Assembly: GCF_028453695.1 (NCBI RefSeq)
Contig: NC_135773.1
Span: 5,518,001-5,582,000, forward strand
Length of the DNA: 64,000 nucleotides
Reading direction: 5' to 3'
Origin: Augochlora pura
Taxonomy: Eukaryota > Arthropoda > Insecta > Hymenoptera > Halictidae
The position numbers and the translations under genes are program-made. How positions within the stretch are numbered: the stretch's first letter is position 1; every line of letters begins with the position of its first letter. The notes beneath the pieces are model-generated. The model did not search any database and was not told the DNA's origin. It saw nothing but the letters and a program-made list of their open reading frames with translations. Shown here piece after piece: positions 13,099 to 26,471 of the stretch.

Positions 13099-16000
13099 TT
13101 ATCTCTCCATGCGCGAAATTTCGAACTCGGAATACAGTCGAATCGTTGACTCGAAACTTGGATCATATTCTTATACGAATGGGCATAAAGCTTGGGAATT
13201 AGTTAATAGGAAATGATGAAGTATTTTACTAAATACTTAAACAATACTAAATTTTTGAATTTCTGTAATAGTGTCACCTTCATATAATTTTAAGTAGAAT
13301 GGATTTATTTTAACGTTTCTACTGTTTACCGTCTTAATAACCGTATCGGTAATACTCAAGAAAACAGCTCACCCAAGCCGCCTAAAGATGTTTCAATCAA
13401 GTTGAAATAACTGCAACGATTTAATAGTAAAACGACTATTCGGCGACACTTTTCTGCTCAACCCAAGGGCAGAAGTAGACGTGCATCGAATCGATTGTGA
13501 ATTTTTATCCAAGCGGAACGAATTTCCAGCTGAACCAACACACTCAGGATTATTGAAACATACGTTAAAGGAATATTAATACTTCCCGATTGTATTCGTA
13601 GTCGAGAAAGCTGCGATAACATGATTTTGACCGGCGAGACCCTATCTCTCGAGGTCAGTGTACGACGTCGACTTAATTGCGCGCTGGCAATTAAGAAAAT
13701 TCCAGCGACATCCGATCAAGTCCGGCGCTTTGAAGCGTGTCCACGATTACGTAGATTACAGGGGTGCCCCGATGAGGACGGAATTCGTTTCTTTCAAATC
13801 GCTTCATTTCACGCGCTAATAGGTTCGCGCGCGCGGTGTCTCGCGCTCTCGCCCGCGTTTACAGATGCAAATCGGTTAAAAACCGAGCCCCGGTCGTCAA
13901 CGGGTTGGCTCTTTCTGTTTTATTTCGTCGGGGCGACACGATTATGCCGAACGACTGAAGTCGGATGTCAAAAGCATTATAGATTCAGACGTATTCGGGC
14001 GAGCACGAGCGGGGGAACGAGGAAGGGAGAAAGAGACAGAAACAGAGCGAGATAGAGGGAGAGAAAGAGAGAAAGAGGGAGAGAGAGAGAGACGAAAATT
14101 CTGTGATCTAGCAAGAGGGTCTCTTCGGCACAGCGACGAGTGAAATCTTTCTCCCTGATTTACGGCAATGTCGGAAAAGTTCGACGCGGACGGGTTCGGT
14201 ACGAATAAAACGCTGATAAGCGGTCCGTGTCGATATGGACAGAGCCTTAACGGGAGAGAAACGAGAGGCCAAGCGATCGCATAAACGTATTCGTGTCAAA
14301 AGCAGCCCCCGGTCGAGACCCGAGTTATCCTCTGACCCCACTCTGTCATCTCGAACTTACTTCGTCTCCCGTTCGCCTCACGGAACTGTTATTCCCCGTC
14401 TCTGATCCCTGCTGTTTTCTTTCGCCGCGCCGGTTTGCCCCAAGAAAAATACAGATTGCTTTGTATGCGCATTTCGAACGACAAAACGATAAATGCATGA
14501 GAACAAAGGGAAAAGGTACAACATCGCGCAAAAGTTTAGACAGAGTTTTCATATCGTGTACAACAGGTCTAAATAAATTCGAACCGCTTGCTAAATGATA
14601 TCGGAATAGCAACGAACAATTCTGCAGTTATTTAAACAATATGCACGCGAACGATACTGTATTTATTTAATATTAGTGTTACTCGTTTCTTTGAAATTGA
14701 AATCAAACACTACGGTTTAATTTCACAGCCACGTGGAATAGCCTTCGTTTGGTAATTTCCAATGGCAGACAGAAAATTTATATTTATTACATGTTCAAAT
14801 GTTAGTGCACAGCATTTAACCTCGATTCGAAAGATGCGAGAAACGTATATATTTAATAGATCGTGTTTGAAATCTTCGCAACGAGTCTGGCACGATGTTA
14901 GGGAGCAAAGGGCTAACGCTCCATCGAAGAATGGCGAAACCGATTGTAACACTGAATTTATTTAGATCTCTCGCTGTTTTTGTTGTATTGTATTTTTAGA
15001 TTTAGGATTCGTTCGTTCGTTTTCGTGGTAGGTTCTTTGCAATGCCAACAAGTTTCGAATACGAAAATTATCGAGGACGAAGAAGCCGCGTGAAAAACGC
15101 TGCACCTATGAGAAAAACCATAGTGCGAAATATCTCCAATACGTGGAAACGAAAATTAAGAGAACCGTGTGGCGGTCAGAACAGTGGTTATTACTCCCTT
15201 TGTACAGTGTAATAAATCTTTGAAGCATTGCTGAGTATAGAGTAAAAAAGTCTATCTAACCGGAAACTTTTGTACACAACTGCGCTCGCGGAACAATCGG
15301 TTGCACGCGTATTTCTCGCATGACGAATGGTAAAATTTATGTTTTTTATTCTTTCCGCTGAAGAAAAAATATGGCTTTTCTCCGTTTCCCGTCGAAGATA
15401 CTTTATTTATATCTTCACCAGTTACGATAACAGTAATTCGAAAGGAAACCGCGTATACTCTTCTACATTATTGAAGAAATAATTTGCTCGAAATCCATTT
15501 ACATTTATTTATCGTAATGCTTGGAGTCGTTAATATTTTTGCACAGTTATCTTATTATCTTTTACAACAGCGATCGGCGTTTATTAATACTATACTATAC
15601 TAGAACGTACATTGATAGTGTATTTTGGTGACAATAAAATGATGTTCCACGGTGAGAGTACTAAAATCAATATATTTACTCTTGTTAAATTTATTTACAT
15701 CGTATTGCATCAAAATACAGGGATTTAATTTGGAAGGAAAATATTACTTCTACCAACAATCCGGCAAACATTGACAAATGTAATGTTCCTGTACGAATTA
15801 TTCGATAATATTGGTCCTTGCTCCTCCACAATTACCACGTGTTTAGCACTATGGAATGAGAAGTGTGCTGCGGAGTTTTACGTTTGTTTATCGCGCGCGC
15901 CAATGCGGCGAAGCAGAAGAGTCAGACAGAAATTCTTGTCTTTCTAAACTGGATTTCTAAACAATTTCCATCGGGGCGCGGCGGTACGCGACGCGCTGGT

Positions 16001-18267
16001 TGTTCGCGCTCAAAGTGTTTCAGGGAAACACGTGTTCCGGCGTTTGCACCCTTTAACGAAACGCGTCGGTAACCGGAATGCATTCTTCGGTATCGAATGC
16101 GCACGTAACACGTCTACTTTCGCGTTCTATTTCCGTGGAATCACACGGACGCGGCGCATCGGGACGCGTTTTAAGCCTTCGCCCGCTTGGTTCCCCGCGC
16201 CCCGAACACTTCACGGTTCGAGCTGCGCCGCGATAAAACATCAGAGACGCGACTCCGGGCTGGCACGACGCGCGGCGGCGGAACAAAAATATTTGATTCA
16301 ATGGGAAACGCGAAGCAATTAAGGGCAGACGTCTGTCGATAAACTTTGAAACGCGGCTCAGAGGCGCGTTTGTCGCCGATTTTCCCGCGATTACAGGCGA
16401 GAAAGATTGCGCCGCGTCCCCGCTGCGCCGCGAGAAAAAGGGATTAACGAAGACGCGGCGACGAGGCGCGTCGGTGTCGTCGGCGGGGAAACGCGCGCGC
16501 GCGCGCCACCCGAAATAGTACGTGAATAACGTATCGGATGAAAAGGGAATTAATAGAGAGGATCTGAAATACGGAAAAGACAAATACAGATGCCGCCGTG
16601 TCTACTGTTCTCCGCGCGCAAACAACTGTGTTGACAATGAGCCTCCGATAAGCGAATCGTTTGCGACCGCGCATACGCTCGATCATTCATCATTCCTGCG
16701 TAAGCAAATGCTGGACCGATTTTATCTGTAAGCCCGGCGGATTCAGCGCGCAGATGTAGCGTGACGTCGTTGTAATTCTAGGCTGATGCGGAGGTATTCG
16801 CGAACGGTTCGCTTCGTAAGTAGAATAGCGGATTTTGAGGACAAATTGACGATGGCTCGATAAAAAAGGCTCTCGATTGACCGCGTACCTGATAGCATCG
16901 TTGCATTTGGCAAGTCGAAGAAATCCATACAAATCTGAATGATATTCGACGTATGTACATATGACGATATAAATATATTTGCGAGGATGGAGAAAAGGTT
17001 GTATAATCTATACAATTAAGGGTGCGAAATAATTGCAAACGAATGAATAGCGTCGTTCTGTTGTAGGTAATTAGGGAATGACGAGTAAATTGTTGGGGGA
17101 AGGAAAGATCAATCTTCCATCGGTAATGGAAACACCCTACTGGCCAACGATTACCCCATTCGATTCAGTTTTCTTTGAGGCATAACGTTTCTAGCTTCTA
17201 TTATTCATAGAATAAAAGTTCCACCGTAAAGCATTTATTATTCATTTGTGCCGCGTTCACGTCGTTCCGTTTACCAGAAAATGCGATAAAGCAGAATGTT
17301 AACGGTCGTCGCGCGAGACAGGAAAGGTTCGCAAAGAGTTTATTATTAAGCAAATTGGCGGGGCGAAATTCGAAGCTTAAGAGAGTTAAACCGATGACAC
17401 AGGAACAATATCTGCGTGTGCTGTGTTCGAAGTGTTGTGCGGGCGGCAAGCCTCGGGATTCCGATTTTACGCGCCAGTTTGCGGAATCCCAACTCGTATT
17501 CATTTGAATTTAATGAGCTTATGCATTTTTGTTTAATGGTTTCGAAATTAGCGGCCTGTGCGCGATATTAAAATACTTTTAACTCGTGCACGCGATGTCG
17601 CATCAGGTGTATATTTATAAATGCAAATGACATTTAACTCTGGAATAGATTTCTATTAATAATGTTGGGGCGGTATCGTTCAATCGGGGAAGACGAGTTA
17701 ACTCGTCGTTCGCGTTCGCTATTGTATTTTAACGATTTTTGAATTTGTTTCTAACGCGACTGTTTATTTTTACAATTTAGTACATGTCCCAGGATTTGCG
17801 TTGACTATTTTAAACTGTGTTCTTGTAAGTGTTTAGAGTTCGACAATTGTCTGTATAATACGTCGACTGTTGCGTTAGTTTCGCAAGGTGTTAGATAACC
17901 GACAGCACAAACGGAAAAGGGGCGATTCTATGTTGGAAAATAATTCTCTCTGTGCCTGAAGTAGAATTGGTCGATCATGAACAGACTTGTCAGTCGATTC
18001 AATTTTCATTTATTTCAAAAAACGATGCCTCCAATGAAAAGACGTTATGTCATCCGACATATCATATATAAGTGACATTATTCTTCGATTTATATGTAGA
18101 CTGTTACATGCTAACAAATTTAATTTTATTAAAAATCTTTATAATAACTTTTATCTTTCCAATATCGGTTCAGCTGTCAAAATTACTTCGGTCTTATTAA
18201 ATTTTTGGGAGGGTTGCAATTCCGCGGACAACATGTTAATGGGTTAATCCTCGTGGAAGACGAGATT

Positions 18268-18284
18268 TGGGTCAATTTGACCCA
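18268..18284. promoter_or_regulatory. perfect palindrome TGGGTCAATTTGACCCA (nuclear-receptor-like IR3)
   Basis: Eight-base arms around one central base; equally, two GGGTCA half-sites inverted with 3 bp spacing. This matches the geometry of an estrogen-receptor-type element (RGGTCA inverted, spacing 3). A nearly identical palindrome lies at 45492-45506. It may instead be part of a dispersed foldback repeat, since a short hairpin (CTCGT...ACGAG) flanks it at about 18250-18265. Confidence 0.35.
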
Positions 18285-18992
18285 CAGCTGTAAACGTTCA
18301 ATGTAAATTCGAATGTTTTAATAGCCAGTTCAAATCATTAGCTAGTTCATGTCGAACAGCGAAGTGATCCGAATGGCTGCCACGAATTAACATAAATCAG
18401 AAGCTGTTTCATTAGATCCAATGATAAGATCAGAATATAAATTAGCTGTACAAACATGTTTAAAAATGTTAACAAACAATGGATCTTAGCATTGGTATTT
18501 ACGGAATCGCTGAAGGCGCCCACATTCCAAGACTGAACAGTTTGTTTATAAATAGCGATCTATAACTTAATCCTATCAAAAACTAATAGCTTTTGGAATA
18601 CTCGGCATATTCTATCACTATCATCTCCATCACGCTCGTTAGAGTGCCGCTTTGAATCGCTCTGAAATCGAGATTCGTGTCATCGTCAATTGAATAACTC
18701 GGTAAATGAAATATATCGAGTCGCGTGACCGGCTCGGCTCGGCCGACATCGTCTGTAGCTCTCTTTCACGAGGCTGGTCGATCCCTGTCCGTCTTAGTTA
18801 TACGGGCTCTGTCCTTACGACCCCACAATATTCATCCGCGTCTGATCCAATAGGACGCGGTACGACTGTAGAGACGATTATCCCCAAAACGGCGTATAGA
18901 TGGTACACGCGTGTGGGAACCAACCCCGATATACATGGTACACAACTACGCTCGCGAATCCGAACGCGTACGAGCCGCGGGTAAAGCAAAGC

Positions 18993-19063
18993 GAAGCAGA
19001 GCAGAGCAGAGCAGAGCAGAGCAGAACGGAGTAGAGCAGAGCAGAGCGGAGCGGAGAAGAGCC
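18993..19063. repeat. GCAGA pentanucleotide repeat array
   Basis: About 14 imperfect copies of a five-base unit (GCAGA, with GCGGA and GTAGA variants) in tandem. Overlapping ORFs on the minus strand simply translate this repeat. Confidence 0.85.
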
Positions 19064-19793
19064 GCGAGAGAGATAGGATCCAGTAGGTAGATGTGCATCC
19101 GGCAACCTGCTGACAACAAGGCCCCAATACAGCGAGCCAGCCGCCGTAGAAATTTACGCTCGCGTATCGACGCTCATATATGTACGTACGTACGTTACTC
19201 TCATCCACGTAACATATGTACGCATGGGTCGCGTTAAGTGTAGCGTAGCTCTGTGATTCTCACCCGGTACCCAGAGCTCACTTCTCCCCCATCCTCCCGC
19301 CCCCCTCGTCCTCCCGTCCGCCCCTGTCCACCTCGTCATCCTCGCGGCGCAGCTCTCGGCTCCTCTCCCTCACCCTGCTAACCGCCACCTCCGCCTCCAT
19401 CAGCCCCCTCCGACCTACCCCCTTATCCCCTGGTCCCTTTCCTCCTCGAACTACCCCGCCCGTCACCGCTGTCACCAGGCTGGCAGTCGCATCGTATCGC
19501 AAACAAAAGACGAGCGAGCGCGCGCCACTCATCGCTCGCGCTCGATGCGACAGCGAGTGACGTCCCTCTGCTTCCTCCTCTCCTTTCCTCGTCCTCGGTA
19601 CACCCGTCCTCCCCTATCGCTGCTTTCCTCGGACCAGTACCCGCTGTCATCCTTCTCCGTCTCACCTTTACCCTCCTTTCCCCATTCCTTCTCTCTGTGT
19701 ATCTTTATCTCTATCTATTTCTGCTTTCTCCTTCAGGCTGACACTACTCGGCCCTTTCCCTCTTTCCCTAAAACATTCTTCCCGCTCTCACTC

Positions 19794-19824
19794 ATTCTCT
19801 CTCTTTCTCTCTCTCTCTCTTACC
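19794..19824. repeat. CT-rich microsatellite
   Basis: TCTC repeats within the larger pyrimidine-rich block on the plus strand. Confidence 0.8.
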
Positions 19825-20451
19825 GAATACTCTTTACACCCTTCTCCAACAGAGGGAACCCCGCCACCCTCCGTCCCAGCTTCCACCCGTTTCTGTTGTC
19901 ACCCCCCACCCCCTGCTACGACTACTACCACCATCGTCACCCCTTCCCCGGCACTCACCCCGAGCCATCTCTTCTCTCTGACTCTCGCTGCTCCACGATT
20001 TCTACCGACCTCTTCGCTCCCACCGGCTAGAGACCACCCTGTCACTCTCTTTCCCCGTGCTCTCTTCATCTTCCATCGTATCTCTTTTCGTACGCCTATC
20101 GGTATCTCTTTCCACCGTTCGCGCGGTCTCTTCGGCGCGCCTCCCGTGCCAACCCCCCTCCGTCCCCCCACACCCCCACCCCGCGAGCATCCCTCGTCAC
20201 CCTCGCCACCGCCGCGCTCGCTCTTTTCCTCCGATCCACCCTTCGTCCCCGAAACCTAAACCGCCACCGAGTAGTGGTGCACCGACACAGATACAGAGTC
20301 AGCCGTACCGGCGGAGCTATCTGTTGTTATCACCAGTTATTTGCATCCCTTCGTAGTCGGTGGGGTGGCCGCCGCTGCCTGCTGCGAGGAGGTGGATACG
20401 TTCGCGCACAGGGACTCGGTGACGGGACGAGTCGGGCGGCTCGGGGGCTGG

Positions 20452-20556
20452 TTGTGGGGGGCTGGGGGGGGGGCGGGGGGCGGGAGGGTAGACGGCGGTT
20501 TGAGGGTGCAGGCGGGGGACAACGGACACAGGGGGCTGACGGCGGGGGAGGGGTCT
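20452..20556 (+). repeat. G-run cluster with G-quadruplex potential
   Basis: More than ten runs of three or more G within about 100 bases on the plus strand, with loops of 1-7 bases in the densest part. This is well beyond the G3N1-7 four-repeat pattern used to define quadruplex-forming sequence. Confidence 0.65.
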
Positions 20557-22279
20557 TGAAATTCTCGGGAGCTTTACTTCCCGGGAATATTACACGCCCC
20601 GCCGTGAGCTCCCGCCGATTCGAGTGATTCCTCATCTCTCGCCCTTTTCCTAACCGTTCCGTTCTTTCGCGAAAGCAGATGCGCAACAACGCGCGGCTAT
20701 ATTTACACACCCTTCTCCGTTAGATGAATTTCGATTTGATGGAACGCCGACCGTGTTTCCGATTTAACCGGCTGACGACCGTTGTTTCCGATACACACCC
20801 CTTTGCTCCTTTCGGATACTCCTTTCTGTCGACCGGTGGAGGGCGGCCGGGAGGGGGGGGGGGGGCGAGCGGCGGCGACGGCCGCGGAGTCTTCTGTTGT
20901 TCCTTCCTTTTCCGACGAATCGATGCTCGCCGATGTTTCCATCTGACTCCCGATAACCCCGGAGAACTCCGTGCCGTACATCATCGCCGGATCGGCGCGG
21001 GTTTTCGGACGAGCCTGCTTCCGCGTTTCATTTCTCCGTACGCGATAATCGAAGGAACGCTGTCGCGCGTTTTATCCGGCTCGAATCACGGATTCTGTTG
21101 ATGCCTGGCGATGCGACGGCTTCGTTTAAATGCTTCCTGGAAATTAGTTCATTTGTGATTTTTATCGTTCTTAATGAAAACGTTTCGACTGGAAGGGGGG
21201 GGGATCGATTAAGACAGTGCGCGAGGGTTGAATGCATTTCTATTTACAATAAGTTGCTTCGCTATCTTTCAAGCAATTACAAATTAATTAAATTTCTACC
21301 TGTTTGCATTGTGAAATATGTACCTTATTTACCCTTAAAATTAAGGAAGATTTAACATTACATTAGAATCATTATCAATTATTTAATCCAAAAGTAATTG
21401 ACTTCCATGCCGTTAGAACGCGGTATCGTACATCTTCATCCCTCGATTTTAATGTCATAAAACAACGTTGATGGTATCTTTGAAATTGTTAACAGCCGAA
21501 GCGTTAAGAATTAAATTGCAGAAATCCAAGTGAAACGGAATTTATCGCTAAATAGAACGAATCACGATCTGACGAAGGATATTACCCTATCATCGTTTGC
21601 GTAATTATTTCAGAAGAACATGCAATGATCGCAACGTGAACAAACCGCTAGGCAAATATTATCGCAACGTGGTCTGTGCAATTAATTCAGAGAGAAGCGC
21701 GGAGATTGAAAAATATTCCAGTAACCCACTCTGCGACCGAACTGCGGACGACAGTTTGGTATATGTGTGTAAGAAAGGACGCTTGGTCCCGATATCGACT
21801 GGCATCGCAGTGTCACCGACGGTCCCGACCCCACGCGCGATCCCAACAAACGGATTAATTCGTGGGCCAGGTTCGTTATAAGATTACTAGCGCGTAAGTA
21901 CCCCGTTGAAGCACCCCTTGGTCCTCGAAAGAAGGGGCGCGCTAACATCGAGGCGGTGTCCCCCGCCATCGAGAGGGCGGCCTCGCCGGTGTTTCCGGCA
22001 GCAATTTTCGCGTGTCGGTGGCGGACGAGCCGGCGTGCGATTCGGATGTCGGCGTATCGTCGGTACGGGAAACGCGCGGATGTCTTGGCGACGCGCGGGG
22101 ATATCCCATGTCTGTGGGTCGGCGGGGGGTGGGGGGCGGGGGGACGTCGCTTGTAAAAACGAAAGAAAAAGCTGAAACTGTGGAATAGCGACGACGGGCA
22201 CACAAAGGCGAAAAAGGAAGCTGGTAGTAAGTGGAGGCAGAAAGAAAGGGGAAAAAATAGTTTAGGGATGCGAGGGGGC

Positions 22280-22299
22280 GGGGGGGGGGGGGGGGGGGG
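22280..22299. repeat. poly-G run of about 20 bases
   Basis: About 20 consecutive G on the plus strand inside a purine-rich tract. Run length may be unreliable in the assembly. Confidence 0.85.
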
Positions 22300-22437
22300 T
22301 GGCGGTGGCGGGTGCGGGTGCGGGATAGAGAAGAGGAGATAGACCCCGGAGGAACACCGACGAATCACCGGTGTTTAAAATTCCCGTGAGGCTTCGCGGT
22401 TTCGCGCTTCGGGAGAAGAGGTGGGAAAATAGACGAG

Positions 22438-22530
22438 AGATAGAGGGAGAGAGACATAGAGGAAAAGAGAGAGCGAGAGAGAGAGAAAGAGAGGGTGAGA
22501 GGAAGAAAGGGAGACAGAGTGAGAAAGAGA
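22438..22530. repeat. GA-rich purine tract
   Basis: About 90 bases of almost pure A and G with GA repeats on the plus strand, continuing the purine bias of the block to its left. Confidence 0.85.
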
Positions 22531-22700
22531 ACGGGGTTGGTGGGGATCGAGGTTGAAGGGGTTGCTGGAAAGGCGGTGGAGGACCAAGAGGAAACGAGGA
22601 GAAGGGGTTGAGCGTTCGGAGTCGACAGATTGCCGAAGGGACAAATAAGAGTGTATCCAGTCGCCAAACGCGACGAGGCGAATTTCGGGTAAATTGTTTC

Positions 22701-25700
22701 CCCCGTGCCTCCCTCCTGTCCTCCTCTTTTCACCCTGCCTCTTCGGGTTCTCTCGCCATCGCCCAGAGGAGATTCACTGGGTGTCGTGGAAGCGACGATT
22801 TAAATTTGGGGTACTTGCCCGCGAGGCGAAGCACCCTCCTGGACTCCGGGGTGGCCTTCACCTCCTGCGATTGGAGATCATCGATTTTTAAATCGTCATG
22901 CCACGCCGCGGCCGCCTTCGCCTCGAATCTCATTCGATTATTGCGTCGTTGTCGTCGTCGAGCGTTAACGGTAAACAGGATTTAGGGCGCGTCACTTCAT
23001 TACACGTTATTGAGTGTTAACCGTAGGGGCGGCTCCGGGGTTTATTTTGATTAATGTCTCGCCGGAGTTGAACCGATGGATACCTTCTTTCCGACGTATT
23101 TCGCTTTCCCGACGTTTAACACTCGGGGTAGCTTTTGACGATGCACAGGGTGCTCCAGGAATATGTTTTCAATCGTGCAACAAGTCGAGATCAATGGAAA
23201 CATAATTAGTTGAAATAGTTTTACGATACAGGCGTATAAATAAATTTTAGTTTAATTATTAGAATCGTGGGCAAGTTAGAACACATTTTTTAAACGGACA
23301 AGATTGTAAATATATTTTTTTAACTGGCTTTATGTTAATCACAAAATTCGAGACGGAGCTATTTAACTATACAATTCATAGAGGAACATTTCTCTTACCG
23401 TATGTATAAATAATTATACATTTTATTAAATCTAGAATCTGTAATTATACAGATTATTACGAATTAAATGTTTTCATAGATAAACTGTTTATCGTCGACC
23501 ATTCGAGGTCTCGTAGAGATCATCCATCTTCATGATCCCCTTTTTCCGACATTATCATTTAGTCGACGATATAATTTTCGGAGTGTGTGTTGATATTGGA
23601 GGAAGTTTGGAGCGATGTAGAAAAGGTTTTCAGAAACGAGTCGAAATGAGGGCGATATGCAAAAAGGAAAAGAGGGTTTGTTGGTACCTCGAGGTAAAGG
23701 GTTTAAGTGCACCGTTTGTCTGTGAGATAAAACGCTTTCCTGGACCATCGAGGGACCACCGCCTTTTGGGAATTCCGAGCATCTATTTAGAATCGTTATA
23801 CCTTGACCCAACCTATTGTGTAGCTCGGAGTCCATGCGGGCTGACCTTATTTCGCGTCGATCGCACGGAGTGTGCTTGTTGTCTAAAAAACGAAATCTTC
23901 TATATTGTTCCAAGTTTCTCGCGCGACGAACAATTCCTGACGCACACTCGCCAATATTGTACAAACGAACAGAAGCAGTGCAAATAATAATAAATTATCT
24001 TATTTGCATACTATTTATTAAAACAGAAAATACAATGTCTTTTATCAACGATCGAAACAAATGGTCTCAGTTGCTGCGACGAACAATTCCTACGTTTTAC
24101 TTATAAAATCAATCGTAGCGGTCTGATATAATTAATAAAAATAAGAAGATATCTAGGTTATTAGAGAATGTATCTAAATATATCGGTCAATTATTTTGAA
24201 TGTATTAAAATTATCATAGAAAACGTATCTTAACTGAATTTCTGTTTTCAACAATCGACGTCGACAATTTCTATTTTGCATAACGATGAGTTTACCGATA
24301 GGGAAATATTGTACGTAGTCGATTGCGTCGCAGGTAGGACCTGTCTCAAGTTATTCTGATAATCTTAGTTGCGAGGTCGTAAAAATCGCGATAATTATCT
24401 TCCAAGGCGGTATATTATTGGCGAGTGAACTTGAATGTTTAAATCGTGCAGCGAGGAGCAGAGAATCGTAAAAATAATGGAAGGAATTAAGTGAACTTAA
24501 TCCTCCTTTCTGGGTACATTGAAGCACAACCGGAAGCAAGTCTGGCTTAGGGGGGTGTGAGGAGTGGTACGAGTGCTTCCGCACATTACCCCTCGCAACG
24601 GGCCAATTAGCACCGTTTCACCGTGTTACGTGAACGGTCATCTAAAGTCTACATGTAGTGGAACCTGTTACCGAGGATAATACGTGCACCGCTCGAAGTC
24701 TCACTGAATTACAAACGGCTTACGGTTTATCACGTGCAATCAAGTTTTTCTAAGTTACCCTGTCACGCCGCTTTGCGAATCCGTATCGAGATTTCGCGAA
24801 TCTCTAATCAATTTTGCGACCAACAGCTTCAACGAAACTCGGGGAAACTAAAACTTCGATGCGACTTTTTTGAAGCTCTCTTGCCATTTTCTACATTTGC
24901 GAGAACGATAATTTTTTAATTCTAGTCCATTTTTTACTGATTACGAATAAATGATGGGCACGGTGTTTCATTAATTTTAACCGAGCTATCAATGACGTGA
25001 TAAATAAAAGTGTGCAGCACATTTTGGTGGAGTAGTGTGCCACGATCTTTCGAGCGACTGTATTTAATATCTGTCTATTAAAGAGTTATCTTGAACTTGC
25101 AAAATTAATTTACTGTTTTACCGTACGTATCCTTCGTCAATTTACCGTCACAAAAACGCAGGATTTGCATTGAATTTCTCTGCGGTGCAGAGCGCACTTG
25201 GAGAGATTTTTCCTGAGATTTTCCGGGGGTCCGTTCGAAGCAGCCGTCACCTCGTGTCCATTCGACGAATTTTTTACACGGTACAATGGATCGGTCGAGC
25301 TAACGCGAAAATTAAGCACGCATAGTGCGTATCTATGCGGGCGTATTCGGATCCCTCGGCCATTGAAAGCTACATACATCGCTCACCGTATGTCCCTGTT
25401 CGCGGCTTAACAAAACGCGCTCGTTGCGTTCGAGGCAGCGAGGGATCCCCCGAAATCCTTTAAATTCTGAATCGAACCCATCGTGCGGAGCCCATCGCCA
25501 TTTATCTGCTCGCGGAATTCGCCTTGTCGAAGGAAATTTGTTCGATCTCGTGAGCCGTCTATCCCTCGCCAACAAAATCCGCCTGTCGCGTTGTAACATT
25601 CTGTTAATTACTCACTGACTTGGAAATAAGTAAAATTACTCCGTTGCATATCCTTCCTACACCGAGAGTTATATTTATCATGGTATTAATATTATTAAAA

Positions 25701-26330
25701 AATCAAAAGAATATTATCTTTGAAACCCCTCGTAGCTGAAGCAGTGTTTAAATGTTTACAAAATATTGTGATTAGTAGTTTCATTTTACTAGCTCTATTT
25801 TTGTCCTGATCACTGGCAAGTCAATACTAGAGACTTGAAACACAACTCTGTCCATCTTCTCAACTATCGCTTGATTTTCATTCTTGATGCCTCGACTATT
25901 AGATTTTATATAGAAAATAATTTCCCTTCCTCGAGAGAGAATAAAAGACAAATTGTTAATATTCGCGATAGATTTTAATCAATGATATATTAATTATTCT
26001 GTTCCATATCCTGCCGCCATTTTTACGGTACCATTAAACGTAGAGATCTTCATTGGCAAAAGCATTGTATCAGATGTATATATTTTTCACTGCCCAACAA
26101 AACGAAATTACCTTCCAAACAGATCTGCTGCTATAGATTAAAAAAATGAAATTGACCTCGGACTCCGATATCCCGAATAACTGAACGTTATAAAAGAAAT
26201 TCCTGGCGGTCCGCTAATGCCAGATGAGATCGTCTTTGTTGGCAGGACTAATTGAGCAGGACCCTGCGTCGAGGCCGTCCATTTAATTCCGCGAGGAACG
26301 GCAAACCATTACCTAAGATAAACTGGCAAA
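22701..26330. other. gene-free stretch
   Basis: No supportable gene. A 144-codon minus-strand ORF (23530-23964) and a 151-codon plus-strand ORF (23532-23987) cover the same bases; neither resembles a known protein, and both cannot easily be real. A small hairpin (AATCTGTA / TACAGATT arms, 4-base loop) lies at 23436-23455. The remainder is AT-rich. Confidence 0.55.
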
Positions 26331-26471
26331 GGCATGCACGTCTCAATTCTGGCGTGCATTAAAAATCGATATTCCAGTCGTGAACGGGAGCAGATTCTTC
26401 CCCGACAGTGTAAACATATCCTCGATACGTCTGTACACCGAAGAGACACGAAGACAGCCACATTCAGCGAG

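Larger units (their letters stand above)
6801..18700. other. gene-free mosaic of CpG-rich and AT-rich DNA
   Basis: About 12 kb with no ORF that looks like a conserved protein. CpG-rich blocks at about 8.1-9.2, 10.0-10.65, 12.5-12.95, 13.6-14.4 and 15.9-16.7 kb alternate with AT-rich DNA. GA or CT runs lie at 7402-7424, 13065-13097 and 14050-14092, a G run at 8581-8592, and a CG alternating run (possible Z-DNA) at about 16490-16507. The longer ORFs here sit in the CpG-rich blocks, are often open on both strands at once, and are best explained by few AT-rich stop codons. Regulatory DNA or introns of genes outside the window are possible. Confidence 0.55.
18701..22700. other. strand-asymmetric GC-rich block (pyrimidine, then G-rich, then purine)
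   Basis: From about 19270 to 20270 the plus strand is almost entirely C and T. At 20410-20570 it becomes G-rich with many runs of three or more G. From about 22100 to 22620 it is almost entirely G and A, including about 20 consecutive G at 22280-22299 and a long GA tract to about 22530. Many overlapping ORFs arise from this bias (poly-Pro, poly-Ser, Gly/Arg-rich) and none looks like a real protein. A CpG-rich promoter region with non-coding exons is possible. Confidence 0.6.

Noticed and set aside
19545..20030. 161-codon plus-strand ORF rich in Pro and Ser, and neighbouring ORFs to 20.7 kb
   Set aside because: It arises from pure C/T bias, has no domain, and overlaps ORFs in other frames and strands.
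21682..22368. 228-codon minus-strand ORF with poly-Pro
   Set aside because: Its start is in the poly-G/GA tract and the rest is basic and unstructured; it is explained by the purine bias of the plus strand.
23530..23987. Two ORFs of 144 and 151 codons on opposite strands over the same bases
   Set aside because: Neither resembles a protein family, neither has splice or promoter context, and both being open is expected from low stop density.
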